Positions 14,526 through 22,695 of a stretch of DNA of 31,053 nt are shown in pieces. The notes under the pieces are model-generated. The model did no database searches, was not told the origin of the DNA, and saw nothing but the letters and a program-made list of their open reading frames with translations. Origin of the DNA: a virus; IMG/VR virus record IMGVR_UViG_3300034523_000188, positions 1 to 31,053 of that record, one strand, 5' to 3'. Position 1 is the first letter of the stretch. Every line of letters begins with the position of its first letter. Made by a program: the position numbers and the translations under genes.

Positions 14526-14977
14526 ACCAGTTGAAGGCGCTGACCGCCTACTTGCTCGAGCGCGAGCTGGTGCCACCTGAACAGCTCGATGCCTGGTCTG
14601 AGCAGGTCGACCTGCAGCTGGTGTGGGCCGAAACCGAACACGGCCTGCAGATGGGCAACATGCGCTATCGCGCCGTGTTCGACTTCGAGCGCTTCACCGG
14701 CCACCCCGGGCGCCTCATGGCCCTGGTGGGCAGCTGGCTGGAAACCCACGACCCCGAGCGCCACCGCTTCGAGCTGGCCGCGCCGGCGTTCAACGTCGAG
14801 CCGCTGGACCTGGACAACGACCTGTTCGACGTGGAGCTGGTCCTGGACTTTGTAGAGCCCCAGTACCTGGCCGAGGACGACGCCGGCGAGATCCAGGCCT
14901 TCGGCAGGACCTGGTCGTTTGTGCCGTTCGACCTGTGGGTGGCCGAGCGCGGCGAGGTGGCCAGCCATGGCCAGTAG
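14522..14977 (+). CDS. R: Tail completion protein (P2 gpR-like)
   Basis: A 151-aa acidic protein starting at a GTG that overlaps the gpL stop. MNQLKALTAYLLERELVPPEQLDAWSEQVDLQLVWAETEHGLQMGNMRYRAVFDFERF fits gpR-like proteins, which act with gpS at the head-proximal end of the tail. The C-terminal half is unusually acidic. No P2-type tail gene X or lysis genes lie between gpL and this gene, unlike P2. Confidence 0.85.
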   Translation: MNQLKALTAYLLERELVPPEQLDAWSEQVDLQLVWAETEHGLQMGNMRYRAVFDFERFTGHPGRLMALVGSWLETHDPERHRFELAAPAFNVEPLDLDNDLFDVELVLDFVEPQYLAEDDAGEIQAFGRTWSFVPFDLWVAERGEVASHGQ

Positions 14978-15644
14978 GGTTCTGCAGCAGGACATCCGGG
15001 GGATGTTGGACGCCCAGAAGCAGCTCGCCCTGTTGGAGCTGCCCCCACGCCTGCGCCGGCGCCTGCTCAACAACGTGTCGAAGCGCACTCGCTCGATGAG
15101 CCGCCGGCGGATCCGTGCCCAGGAGAACCTGGACGGTTCGCCCTTCGCCCCGCGTAAACGCTCCCAGCCTGGCCAGAAGAAGATGGAGGCCGGCCTGGGC
15201 AAGTTGCTGCAGGTCACCAGCCTGACACCCGACCAGGCCGTACTGGGTTGGAAGAACGGCCTGACGCGCTGGGTCGCGGGACAGCAGCACAACGGCGCCT
15301 CGGAGCGGCGCACCGCGCAGCAAATGCGTCGATGGAACCGCGTGCCTGAAGGTGCCGTATCCACCGCCAAGCAGGCGAAACGCCTGCTCCGGCTGGGCTT
15401 CAAGGTCCGCCAACCCGGGAAGAAGCGCCTGAGCCGCCCGAGCGTCGCCTGGATCCTCAAGCACGTCAGCTACATGCAGGCCGGCGTGCTGATCCGTGTT
15501 CTGGACGAGGAGCGGGGCGAGACCACCGGCGCCGACAGCTGGGAAATCAAGCTGCCGAAACGCCAGTTCCTGGGCGCGAGCGCTCAAGAAACCAGCGACC
15601 TGGTGAACCAGGTACTGGACCAAATCCTTCACTCACCCCGCTAA
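14967..15644 (+). CDS. S: Virion morphogenesis/tail completion protein (P2 gpS-like)
   Basis: A 225-aa basic protein. The start at 14967 (MASRVLQQDIRGMLDAQKQ) is chosen because it overlaps the gpR stop by 11 bp; an earlier in-frame ATG would lie deep in gpR. Family features are LLELPPRLRRRLLNNVSKRTRSMSRRRIRAQENLDGSPFAPRKRS and IPKRQFLG-like KLPKRQFLGASAQETSDLV near the end. P2 gpS is about 150 aa, so this is longer, as in HP1-type phages. Confidence 0.88.
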   Translation: MASRVLQQDIRGMLDAQKQLALLELPPRLRRRLLNNVSKRTRSMSRRRIRAQENLDGSPFAPRKRSQPGQKKMEAGLGKLLQVTSLTPDQAVLGWKNGLTRWVAGQQHNGASERRTAQQMRRWNRVPEGAVSTAKQAKRLLRLGFKVRQPGKKRLSRPSVAWILKHVSYMQAGVLIRVLDEERGETTGADSWEIKLPKRQFLGASAQETSDLVNQVLDQILHSPR

Positions 15645-15655
15645 CGAGGCATCAC

Positions 15656-16771
15656 ATGGCACTCGGCAAAGTCAGCGTGAACAATCTCAACCTCGGCCAG
15701 GGTGCCGTGACCGAGATCGAGCGCTATTTCCTTTTCATCGGCCCCGCCGGCAAGAACGTCGGCAAGCTGCTGCCGCTGAACACCGACAGCGACCTGGACA
15801 ACGACCTAGGCGTGGCGGTCAGCGACCTGAAAACTCAGATCATCGCCGCCCGGGCCAACGGCGGCGACCGCTGGGCCTGCCTGGCCGCGCCGATCGGCGC
15901 TGAGGGTGATTGGTCTTCAGCTCTTGAATACGCCCAGCAACAGGGCTTCTCCATCGAGGGCGTGGTAATCACCAAGCCGGTCACCACCGGCGCTGAGCTG
16001 GAAGCGATGCACACCGCCGCCGACCAGCTCAACGCCAAGTACGGGCGCCGCGCCTTCGTCCTGGCCGCGTCCGCCGGCATCCTGCCGACCGCTACCTGGG
16101 CCGAGTACCTGGTGGAACAGAAGGCGATCACCGCCGGCATTGCCGCCCCGCGCGTCGTCGTGGTGCCGCAGCTGCACGGCAACGACCTGGGCGTGCTTGC
16201 CGGGCGCCTGGCCAATGCCGCCTGGAGCATTGCCGACAGTCCGATGCGCGTGGCGAGCGGCGCAGTCCAGGGCCTGGGCGTCGTGCCGCAGGACAAGGAA
16301 GGTGTGCCCCTGCCGTCCGCGATCCGCAGTGAGCTGGACAAGGCGCGGTTCTCCGTTTCCCAGACGTACCCGGACTATGAGGGTGTGTACTGGGGCGACG
16401 CCAACATGCTGGACACCGCCGCCAGTGATTTCCAGGTCCTGGAATACCTGCGCCTGGCCGACAAGGCCGCCCGCCAGGTCCGCCCGCTGCTGATCCGCCG
16501 CATCGGTGATCGCCGCCTGAACAACAGCGCCGCGAGCATGGCCGCCAACACCAGCGCCCTGATGGCGCCCCTGCGCAAGATGGCCAAGGCCGTGAAGTTC
16601 GCCGGCGAGGTGTTCCCGGGCGAGATCCAGTCTCCCAAGGACGGCGACCTGGTCATTGCGTGGAAAAGCCGCAACCAGGTCGAGGTGTTCCTGAAGATCC
16701 GCCCGCACAACTGCCCCAAGGACATCACCGCGAACATCGCGCTCGACCTTTCCCAGGACAACCAGGAGTAA
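15656..16771 (+). CDS. Contractile tail sheath protein (DUF2586-type)
   Basis: A 371-aa sheath subunit with GAGG before its ATG. The match is to the DUF2586 sheath family of HP1/K139-type phages rather than P2 FI. Regions include VNNLNLGQGAVTEIERYFLFIGPAGKNVGKLLPLNTDSDLDNDLG, AAPRVVVVPQLHGNDLGVLAGRLANAAWSIADSPMRVASG, FSVSQTYPDYEGVYWGDANML and a C-terminal GEVFPGEIQSPKDGDLVIAWKSRNQVEVFLKIRPHNCPKDITANIALD. The C-terminal domain lines the tube and is the conserved part. The tube gene follows after 3 bp. Confidence 0.9.
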   Translation: MALGKVSVNNLNLGQGAVTEIERYFLFIGPAGKNVGKLLPLNTDSDLDNDLGVAVSDLKTQIIAARANGGDRWACLAAPIGAEGDWSSALEYAQQQGFSIEGVVITKPVTTGAELEAMHTAADQLNAKYGRRAFVLAASAGILPTATWAEYLVEQKAITAGIAAPRVVVVPQLHGNDLGVLAGRLANAAWSIADSPMRVASGAVQGLGVVPQDKEGVPLPSAIRSELDKARFSVSQTYPDYEGVYWGDANMLDTAASDFQVLEYLRLADKAARQVRPLLIRRIGDRRLNNSAASMAANTSALMAPLRKMAKAVKFAGEVFPGEIQSPKDGDLVIAWKSRNQVEVFLKIRPHNCPKDITANIALDLSQDNQE

Positions 16772-16774
16772 CCC

Positions 16775-17224
16775 ATGGCCAAGATCAGCGGTATGAACTT
16801 CGACATCAGCGTGGGCGACCTGAAGATCCACGTTGAAACCGCCACCCTCGACATCACCGACAACAGCGCCGTGGCACAGACCAAGGGCGTACCGGACGGC
16901 TGGGTTGCCGGCGACGTATCCGCCAGCGGCGAGCTGGAGGTGGACACCACCAACTTCAACCTGCTGATCGAGGCCGCCGGCAAGGCCGGCAGCTTCCGTC
17001 AGCTGGAGACCTTCGACCAGCTGTTCTACGCCAAAACGCCGACCGACGAGATCCGCGTGGAGGCCTTCGGCTGCCGGCTGAAGATCTCCAGCCTGCTGAA
17101 CATCGATCCCAAGGGCGGCGAGAAGACCAAGCACAAGCTGCCGTTCGATGTCACCAGCCCGGACTTTATCCACATCAACGGCGTGCCGTACCTGTCTGCC
17201 GAAGAGATCGAGGGCCTGAGCTGA
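16775..17224 (+). CDS. Tail tube protein (DUF2597-type)
   Basis: A 149-aa tube subunit with GGAG before its start. It pairs with the sheath gene, as always in contractile phages. The fold is beta-rich: ISGMNFDISVGDLKIHVETATLDITDNSAVAQTKGVPDGWVAGDVSASGELEVDTTNFNLL fits the DUF2597 tube family of HP1/K139-like phages (from memory). The stop shares a base with the next start (TGATG). Confidence 0.88.
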   Translation: MAKISGMNFDISVGDLKIHVETATLDITDNSAVAQTKGVPDGWVAGDVSASGELEVDTTNFNLLIEAAGKAGSFRQLETFDQLFYAKTPTDEIRVEAFGCRLKISSLLNIDPKGGEKTKHKLPFDVTSPDFIHINGVPYLSAEEIEGLS

Positions 17225-17436
17225 TGGTTTGCCCGTTCGACCGCGCCCAGGCCCTGGAACAGCGTCAGCGTGACCAGGCGATCGCCGCAGCCCGGGGCAA
17301 GAGCGCGCCGGCCGGGCCGAGCCTCACTCACTGCGAAGACTGCGACGGCGAAATCCCCGAGGCGCGCCGCGCCCTGGGCGGCAAGACCCGCTGCGTCCCG
17401 TGCCAGTCCACTTTCGAGAAAGGGGTTCAGCGATGA
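17224..17436 (+). CDS. TraR/DksA-like C4 zinc-finger protein
   Basis: A 70-aa protein. The C-terminal zinc finger C37-x2-C40...C57-x2-C60 with ARRAL and TRCVPCQ between is diagnostic for TraR/DksA. The N-terminal helix is amphipathic, the part that enters the RNA polymerase secondary channel in TraR. TraR-type proteins mimic DksA plus ppGpp and change host transcription without ppGpp. It is transcribed with the late genes, between tube and holin, as in many P2-like phages. Confidence 0.92.
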   Translation: MVCPFDRAQALEQRQRDQAIAAARGKSAPAGPSLTHCEDCDGEIPEARRALGGKTRCVPCQSTFEKGVQR

Positions 17437-17639
17437 GCGCGAATCAAGCGGCCCAGGACACCGCAATTGCCGTGGCCAAGGCGGCGCCCGCCATTGGCGT
17501 GGCCGCTACGGGTGCCACGGGCACCGTCGATTGGTCGGCGGTCGCCTACATGCTGACCGCGCTTTACATGGTGCTGCAGATCGTTCTGCTGGCCCCCAAG
17601 TACCGCCAGATGCTCAGCAACTGGAGGGCCAAGGGATGA
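17433..17639 (+). CDS. Holin, possibly pinholin type
   Basis: A 68-aa membrane protein starting in the overlap with the zinc-finger stop. Segment 1 (about 10-31) is Ala/Gly/Thr-rich and only mildly hydrophobic, like the SAR domain of phage 21 pinholin. Segment 2 (about 35-54, VAYMLTALYMVLQIVLL) is a true membrane helix, followed by basic residues (PKYRQ). Its length equals the phage 21 S68 product. It overlaps the lysozyme start, and that protein seems to carry a SAR anchor, which suits a pinholin. Pore type is inferred. Confidence 0.8.
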   Translation: MSANQAAQDTAIAVAKAAPAIGVAATGATGTVDWSAVAYMLTALYMVLQIVLLAPKYRQMLSNWRAKG

Positions 17640-18166
17640 GCCTGCGCAACAAGATCATCACCGGCGCGATCACCCTGGTCCTGGGCAGCAGCACCCTGAT
17701 GGCCTTCCTGGGCAATTGGGAAGGTGAAGGCCAGAACGTGGCCTACGCCGACAAGCTGGCCAGAGGGCTGCCGACCGTGTGCAAGGGCATCACTCGCCAT
17801 ACCAGCCCTTACCCCGTGATTGTCGGTGACTACTGGTCGCCGGAGCGCTGCGCCGAGGTGGAGCAGCTGGTGGTCGAGAAGGACCAGTTGGGCCTGGCTG
17901 ATTGCCTGACCAACGACAAGATCAGCCAGAACACCTTCGACGCGCTGTCCAGCCACGGACACAACGTCGGTACGCCCTCGACCTGCGCGAGCCGGGCCGT
18001 GGGGCTCATCAACGCCGGACGGATCAAGGAAGGCTGCCGGGCGCTGGCCTGGGGCGACGATGGGCGTCCCGTGTGGGCTTATGTCACCGACACCAAGGGG
18101 CGCAAGGTTTTCGTACCAGGTCTGCACGCCCGACGCCTTGAGGAGGCAGCACTGTGCGCGGCCTGA
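17636..18166 (+). CDS. lys: SAR-type endolysin (P21-like lysozyme, GH24)
   Basis: A 176-aa muramidase that cleaves peptidoglycan. The first 26 residues contain a weak, Gly/Ser/Thr-rich hydrophobic stretch (IITGAITLVLGSSTLMAFLG), typical of a signal-arrest-release anchor, so the enzyme is exported by Sec and tethered until membrane collapse. Catalytic residues are probably E29 (WEGEG), D39 and T47 (PTVCKG). Spacing is 1-2 residues wider than in phage 21 R. Seven cysteines are present, including C49, which could form the disulphides that control activation. It starts in the holin stop. Confidence 0.9.
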   Translation: MSLRNKIITGAITLVLGSSTLMAFLGNWEGEGQNVAYADKLARGLPTVCKGITRHTSPYPVIVGDYWSPERCAEVEQLVVEKDQLGLADCLTNDKISQNTFDALSSHGHNVGTPSTCASRAVGLINAGRIKEGCRALAWGDDGRPVWAYVTDTKGRKVFVPGLHARRLEEAALCAA

Positions 18167-18636
18167 TCCCGTTGCTGGCCCTGGTTCTGCTCACCGGGGC
18201 GGCCTGGCTCGCCTTCGACCTGGTGCTGCAGCAGCGCGACAACGCCCGATCGGAGCGCGACCTGGCCCAGGACGAGGCCAAGGGCCTGCGCGAGGCCGCC
18301 CGGATCACCGGCGAACGCCTGGGCCAGGCCGCCGCCCTTGACCTCAAACACACCCAGGAACTGAACCATGCACAGCAACGCAACCAGGATCTGCAGCGCG
18401 CTGTTGATCGCGGCGATCAGCGGCTGCTCGTCAACGCCACCTGCCCCGCAGTGCCCGCCCATCCCGGCGGCCCCGGCGTGGCTGATGCAGCCACCGCCGA
18501 ACTCACAGCAGACGCTCGATCGGCTTATTTCACCCTCCGGGATCAGCTCGCCCTCAGTCGGCAAATGATCCTGGGCCTGCAGGAACGCGAACGCACTTTG
18601 TGCGCCCCCACCCCCAACGGAGTAGCAGCACCATGA
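18154..18636 (+). CDS. Rz: Rz-like inner-membrane spanin
   Basis: A 160-aa protein with GTG start and GAGG upstream, overlapping the lysozyme end by 13 bp. An N-terminal helix (about 4-22) anchors it, then a long charged helical region (QQRDNARSERDLAQDEAKGLREAARITGERLGQ) forms the periplasmic coiled coil. It would pair with Rz1 to fuse inner and outer membranes at lysis. The complete Rz1 gene is nested in it in the +1 frame. Confidence 0.85.
   Translation: MRGLIPLLALVLLTGAAWLAFDLVLQQRDNARSERDLAQDEAKGLREAARITGERLGQAAALDLKHTQELNHAQQRNQDLQRAVDRGDQRLLVNATCPAVPAHPGGPGVADAATAELTADARSAYFTLRDQLALSRQMILGLQERERTLCAPTPNGVAAP
18368..18568 (+). CDS. Rz1: Rz1-like outer-membrane lipoprotein spanin, nested in Rz
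   Basis: A 66-aa frame wholly inside Rz. Signal peptide MHSNATRICSALLIAAISGC ends in a lipobox with the modified cysteine at position 20. The mature part is Pro-rich (TPPAPQCPPIPAAPAWLMQPPP), the hallmark of Rz1. Codon pattern alone would not reveal it, but lipobox, proline content and embedded position fit known Rz/Rz1 pairs. Another cysteine at about position 29 might form dimers. Confidence 0.85.
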   Translation: MHSNATRICSALLIAAISGCSSTPPAPQCPPIPAAPAWLMQPPPNSQQTLDRLISPSGISSPSVGK

Positions 18637-18920
18637 CCCAACGCACCGAGATCACCCTGGAAGTCGGCGACCTGTCCCTGGACTTCGCCATCGATCCGGC
18701 GCTGATGACCAAGTACATCAACGCCCTGACCCCGTCCAACAAGGTCGCCCCGGCCAACAACCTGTTGGTCAACGCCGTGAAGCCCGAGCACAAGGAGCAG
18801 CTGAAACCGCTGCTGGCCAACCCGATGACCGTCCTGCAGCTCGCCGGCGCCCTGGTCGAGGAGTACGCCCCGACCGTTGAGGTCACCGTAAAAAAGCGCT
18901 CGGCCACGCCGAACGACTGA
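18633..18920 (+). CDS. E: Tail assembly chaperone, short form (P2 gpE-like)
   Basis: A 95-aa product. The start at 18633 overlaps the Rz stop (ATGA); an upstream reading from 18600 would lie within Rz. MTQRTEITLEVGDLSLDFAIDPALMTKYINALTPSNKVAPANNLLVNAVKPEHKEQL fits the chaperone that coats the tape measure during tail assembly. The end carries the slippery site that makes the longer form. A small share of ribosomes would shift to produce the fusion. Confidence 0.88.
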   Translation: MTQRTEITLEVGDLSLDFAIDPALMTKYINALTPSNKVAPANNLLVNAVKPEHKEQLKPLLANPMTVLQLAGALVEEYAPTVEVTVKKRSATPND

Positions 18921-19087
18921 CCGAGGACGGCCTGGGCCAGCTGATGGCCCTGGCTGAACGCTGGCTGCCCGGTGCCGCTCCCACGCCCGAGAACCTGGGC
19001 ACAGCCAAGTGGCTGGAGGACGAGCACTGGCGGCGCATGGAAATCGCCATAGCCAACGGCATCGCCCGAGCATTCAACGGAAGCTGA
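18633..19087 (+). CDS. E+E': Tail assembly chaperone, frameshift form (gpE+E'-like)
   Basis: A -1 shift on A AAA AAG (18890-18896) joins the first 88 residues of E to 63 codons ending at the TGA at 19085-19087, giving about 151 aa. The extension reads ALGHAERLTEDGLGQLMAL, then WLPGAAPTPENLGTAKWLEDEHWRRMEIAIANGIARAF, a coherent helical sequence with no own start codon. E/E' frameshifting before the tape measure is conserved in P2-like and other tailed phages. The tape-measure gene follows after 7 bp. The shift itself is inferred from the heptamer and the open frame. Confidence 0.85.
18890..18896 (+). other. -1 ribosomal frameshift site A AAA AAG
   Basis: The heptamer is in the zero-frame phasing GTA AAA AAG, which allows both tRNAs to slip one base and re-pair. 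It is the dnaX-type slippery sequence. The downstream CGGCCACGCCG could form a short stem, a possible stimulator. Confidence 0.85.
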
Positions 19088-19094
19088 CCACCCC

Positions 19095-21209
19095 ATGAGC
19101 GCGAATAACGCATCCAGCCGCCTGGAATTCATCCTGGCCCTGACCGACAAGGTCACCGCGCCGCTGAGCAAGGTGACTCAGGGCTTCAACGACCTGGCGG
19201 AAAAGAGCGAAGCCAACATCAAGCAGATCGGTACCGGCGTGGCGGGCCTGTGGGGTTCGCTGACCGGTATCGAGGCCTCGCTGGAGCCTGCGCTGGAGGT
19301 GAACCGCGCCCTGGGCGATGTGCGCTCGCTCGGCGTGGCCGAGGATGCCCTGGACGCGCTCAACACCAAGGCCCTGGACTTCTCCGTGGCCTACGGCGAG
19401 AACGCCCGCGACTTCGTCGCCTCGGCGTACAAGATCGAAGGCGCAATCAAGGGCCTGGCCGGCTCCCAGTTGGCCACTTTCACCAACACCAGCAGCGTGC
19501 TGGCCAAGGCCACCAAGTCCGACCAGGATGTGATGAGTGAGTACGTCGGCACGCTGTACAACCTGCAGAAGCAGCAGGCCGACGCCATGGGCAAGAGCCA
19601 GTGGGTCGAGAAGCTGGGCGGGCAGACCGCCCTGGCGGTGCAGCTGTTCCGCACCAGCGGCGAGCAGATGAAGGACGGCTTCAAGGAGGCCGGCGCGATC
19701 GCCACGGCCGCCGGCATCGACATTGCCGAGCAGATGGCCGTGATCGGCAGCCTGTCCAGCACGATGGAAGGCGGCGATGCCGGCGGACGGTACAAGGCGT
19801 TTTTCGAGAACATCGAGAACGCCTCGGACAAGCTCGGAATGAAGTTCACCGACACCAACGGCAAGGTCCTGCCGATGCTCGACATCCTGGCCAAGCTGCA
19901 GAGCAAGTTCGGGGATCTGCGCGGCGCTGCTGCCAACGCCAAGCTGATGGAGGCCTTCGGCGGTGAAGGCGCGCAGGTGATCGGCGCCCTGGCCCAGGAC
20001 ACCGGTCGACTGAAGAACGGCATGGACCAACTGGCCAAAGTCAGAGGGCTGGAGCAGGCCGAGAAGATGGCCCAGGCGATGGTCGATCCCTGGCAACAGC
20101 TGAGCGCAGCGGTCAACGCCCTGCGTATCTCGTTTGGCCAAGTGCTGATTCCCATGCTGCAGCCGCTGATGACCTGCCTGGTCGACATCGGCAAGACCCT
20201 GACCCGATGGACCAAGCTGTTCCCGAACATCACCCGCGTGCTCGGCATCGCGACCCTGTCCGTGCTGGGTATCACCGCCGCGCTCAGCACCCTGACTATC
20301 GTGGTCGGCATCAGCAAGATGGTCTGGACCGGCGCGGTAGCCGTCTGGCAGGTCCTCACCTGGACCGGTTGGAAGAGCATCGCCATGTTCTTCAAACACA
20401 CTTTCGTGCTGACGGTCTTCATGGTGCGTTTGATCGCCATGTTCGCCTGGATGGGAATCGTAAAGGTCGCCATGCTCGCCTGGCAGGGCGCGATCTGGCT
20501 GCTGAATGCCGCGCTAATGGCCAACCCGGTCGGCCTGGTCATCGCCGGCATCGTCGCCCTGGTCGCGGCCGTCGTGATGGTTGTCGCGTACTGGGACGAG
20601 CTGAAAGCTGCGCTCCTGGACAGCGCGGCCTTCAAATGGGTCAGTGAGCAGTTGCAGCAGCTCAGCGCCTGGTTTGACTCCATGGGCGGCTGGGCCGGCA
20701 TGGCCAGCGCGGCCTGGGACGGCATCGTTGCGATCTTCCGCGATGCGATCAACGGGGTGATCGAGCTGCTGAACAAGATCCCAGGGGTGAGCATCGAGAC
20801 CCGTTTCGGTGATCTGCCGGCGGTGCCGGACGTGCCGCAGGTGCCTGGCCAGATGCTGCCGGTAGGCACCGCCCCGGTGGCCAACTCGCTATCGCTACCC
20901 GACGCCAAGGCCCTGCAGCAGGTGCAGCAACCGCGCCCGCTGATGATGTCGATGCCTGCAGCCATGTCGCCGGCGACCACAGCACCGATCGCGCAGGCCG
21001 AGCAATCTCGCCAGCGCTTAGCCCAGGCCGCGCCCAGCCTCTCGCCAGACCGCCCCGCCAGCGTTCCCCAAGGCGGCCTGATGACCCGGATCCAGAACAC
21101 CACCCAGTCCCAGGACCGACGTACGCATGTGGACAAGGTGGAGATCCACACCGGCAAGGCCATGAATCCGCTGGAGCTGGAGCAAATGATGGAAATGGCG
21201 GTGGGCTGA
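19095..21209 (+). CDS. T: Tail tape measure protein
   Basis: A 704-aa protein that sets tail length and occupies the tube. The N-terminal LEFILALTDKVTAPLSKVTQGFNDLAEKSEANIKQIGTGVAGLWG and the central DFSVAYGENARDFVASAYKIEGAIKGL through RGAAANAKLMEAFGGEGAQVIGAL are TP901-type core patterns. Several hydrophobic segments follow (about residues 375-500), which may insert in the inner membrane on DNA entry. The C-terminal 150 residues are Pro/Gln-rich. It follows the frameshift chaperone, as expected. Confidence 0.93.
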   Translation: MSANNASSRLEFILALTDKVTAPLSKVTQGFNDLAEKSEANIKQIGTGVAGLWGSLTGIEASLEPALEVNRALGDVRSLGVAEDALDALNTKALDFSVAYGENARDFVASAYKIEGAIKGLAGSQLATFTNTSSVLAKATKSDQDVMSEYVGTLYNLQKQQADAMGKSQWVEKLGGQTALAVQLFRTSGEQMKDGFKEAGAIATAAGIDIAEQMAVIGSLSSTMEGGDAGGRYKAFFENIENASDKLGMKFTDTNGKVLPMLDILAKLQSKFGDLRGAAANAKLMEAFGGEGAQVIGALAQDTGRLKNGMDQLAKVRGLEQAEKMAQAMVDPWQQLSAAVNALRISFGQVLIPMLQPLMTCLVDIGKTLTRWTKLFPNITRVLGIATLSVLGITAALSTLTIVVGISKMVWTGAVAVWQVLTWTGWKSIAMFFKHTFVLTVFMVRLIAMFAWMGIVKVAMLAWQGAIWLLNAALMANPVGLVIAGIVALVAAVVMVVAYWDELKAALLDSAAFKWVSEQLQQLSAWFDSMGGWAGMASAAWDGIVAIFRDAINGVIELLNKIPGVSIETRFGDLPAVPDVPQVPGQMLPVGTAPVANSLSLPDAKALQQVQQPRPLMMSMPAAMSPATTAPIAQAEQSRQRLAQAAPSLSPDRPASVPQGGLMTRIQNTTQSQDRRTHVDKVEIHTGKAMNPLELEQMMEMAVG

Positions 21210-21526
21210 TGAGCGATTACATCGACCTGCTGATCCAGAACAACGACCTGGTGTTGGACCCCTCCCGTCAGCCCCTGCTTATCGAGGACAGGGCCAGCAT
21301 CGCCCAGGACATCGCCCACATGATCCGCGACAGCGGCCTGCTGGTGACGCTGGTGGCTGAGCGCAGCCGTCAGCGGCAAGCCGACTGCATCCTGCAGTTG
21401 GAGCTGCTGGTGGAGAACGACGAACGCCTGGTGCCCGGTACAGCGCAGATCCTGCAGGACCGCCCAGGTGTGTACCTGGTAACGGCCACAACCCTGAAAT
21501 TCGGTGATATCGAGGTGTACTTGTGA
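21209..21526 (+). CDS. Baseplate wedge protein, W-like (DUF2590-type)
   Basis: A 105-aa protein, ATG sharing a base with the tape-measure stop. MSDYIDLLIQNNDLVLDPSRQPLLIEDRASIAQDIAHMIRDSGLLVTLVAERSRQRQADCILQLELLVENDERLVPGTAQI fits the gpW/gp25-like family; DUF2590 is the K139-type member, recalled from memory. It precedes the J-like gene, as W does in P2. The end overlaps the next GTG. Confidence 0.85.
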   Translation: MSDYIDLLIQNNDLVLDPSRQPLLIEDRASIAQDIAHMIRDSGLLVTLVAERSRQRQADCILQLELLVENDERLVPGTAQILQDRPGVYLVTATTLKFGDIEVYL

Positions 21527-22695
21527 GCGACATAGACTTTCGCCAGGCGCTGGCCGACGCCGGCATCCCCACCACCGAGGTGGGCTTGCACAAAGCCTGG
21601 GAGGCCGAGGTGGCCACCCAAGGCAGCAAGCTGAGCAACACCAGCGCCTATTCGCCATTCTGGCGTGTGGTGACAGCCCTGGTGACCAAGCCGGTGCTGT
21701 GGTTGATCGGTTTTGTCAGCGACACCGTGCTGCCCAACTTCTTCGTCAAGACCGCCAGCGGGGCCTGGCTTGAGAGCCTGGCGTGGGCCGTGAACGTCGA
21801 ACGAAAAGGGGCCACCAAGGTACAGGGGCAGCTGCTGTTCACCCGTGAAAACACCGCCGGCGAGCTGCTGATGCGCGCCGGCGTGGTGGTGCAGTCCGCA
21901 GCGATCAATGGCCATGTCTACCAACTGGTGACGATCGAGGACGCCGTGTTCCCAGATGGGCTGTTGCAGCGCTCGGTAAAGGTCCAGGCCCAGCAGGTCG
22001 GCAGCGGCTACAACCTGGCGCCCGGTTACTACGCCATCCTGCCAGAGCCAATCCCCGGCATTGTCCAGGTCGTGAACGCAGACGGCTGGATGAGCGCGCC
22101 AGGTGCGGACCCTGAGCCGGACGACCAATTACGCCTGCGCACCCGCAACCAGTTCAGCGCGGTCAACCAGTGGCACACCGACGCCGTCTACCGGGCCATG
22201 ATCGCCGCCTTCCCAGGGGTACGGCCTGATGGCGTGTACTTCCTGCACGGTGCGCCGCGTGGGCCGGGCAGCGCCAATGCCTATGTCCTGTTCGATGCCG
22301 GTGTGCCGGCGGAAACGTTCCTGGAGCAGATCAACGCCCATGTGCGCGACGAAGGTAACCATGGCCACGGCGACGACCTGCTGGTGATGGTGATGCCCGA
22401 GACGCAACACGCCATATCGCTGACGGTGTGGCCACGGGCAAACCTCACGGTGAAGCGCCGCGAGGCCCTGCAGGAAGGCGTATCCCAGTTTGTCCGAGCC
22501 GCATTCCGCGAAAGCACGACCACCGACTACCAGCCGACGCTGACCTACCCACAGTCCCGGTTTTCCTTCAGCCGCCTCGCTGAAGAGCTGCACCAGACGT
22601 TTGCCGACATCGAGTCACTGCGTTTTGCCGGCGAGGACATCGTGTCGGAGCTGACCATTCCACGCATCAGCAGCCTGGAGGTGGGCCTGGTATGA
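21523..22695 (+). CDS. J: Baseplate J-like protein
   Basis: A 390-aa baseplate wedge component with GTG start. Regions are typical of the J/Mu gp47 family: an N-terminal FRQALADAGIPTTE, VTKPVLWLIGFVSDTVLPNFFVKTASGAWLESLAWAVNVERKGATKVQG and GADPEPDDQLRLRTRNQFSAVNQWHTDAVYRAMIAAFPGVRPDGVYFLHGAPRGPGSANAYVL. The C-terminal FSRLAEELHQTFADIESLRFAGEDI ends in a basic patch. It contacts gpW and gpI. Stop and next start overlap as ATGA. Confidence 0.9.
   Translation: MSDIDFRQALADAGIPTTEVGLHKAWEAEVATQGSKLSNTSAYSPFWRVVTALVTKPVLWLIGFVSDTVLPNFFVKTASGAWLESLAWAVNVERKGATKVQGQLLFTRENTAGELLMRAGVVVQSAAINGHVYQLVTIEDAVFPDGLLQRSVKVQAQQVGSGYNLAPGYYAILPEPIPGIVQVVNADGWMSAPGADPEPDDQLRLRTRNQFSAVNQWHTDAVYRAMIAAFPGVRPDGVYFLHGAPRGPGSANAYVLFDAGVPAETFLEQINAHVRDEGNHGHGDDLLVMVMPETQHAISLTVWPRANLTVKRREALQEGVSQFVRAAFRESTTTDYQPTLTYPQSRFSFSRLAEELHQTFADIESLRFAGEDIVSELTIPRISSLEVGLV

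Noticed and set aside
15917-17173. 418-codon minus-strand frame opposite sheath and tube
   Set aside because: It is a shadow with Gly/Val/Gln-rich composition; the plus-strand sheath and tube match known families.
19391-21658. 755-codon minus-strand frame opposite the tape measure gene
   Set aside because: It is a shadow of the GC-rich tape measure codons with no ribosome-binding site or family features, and spans three real genes.
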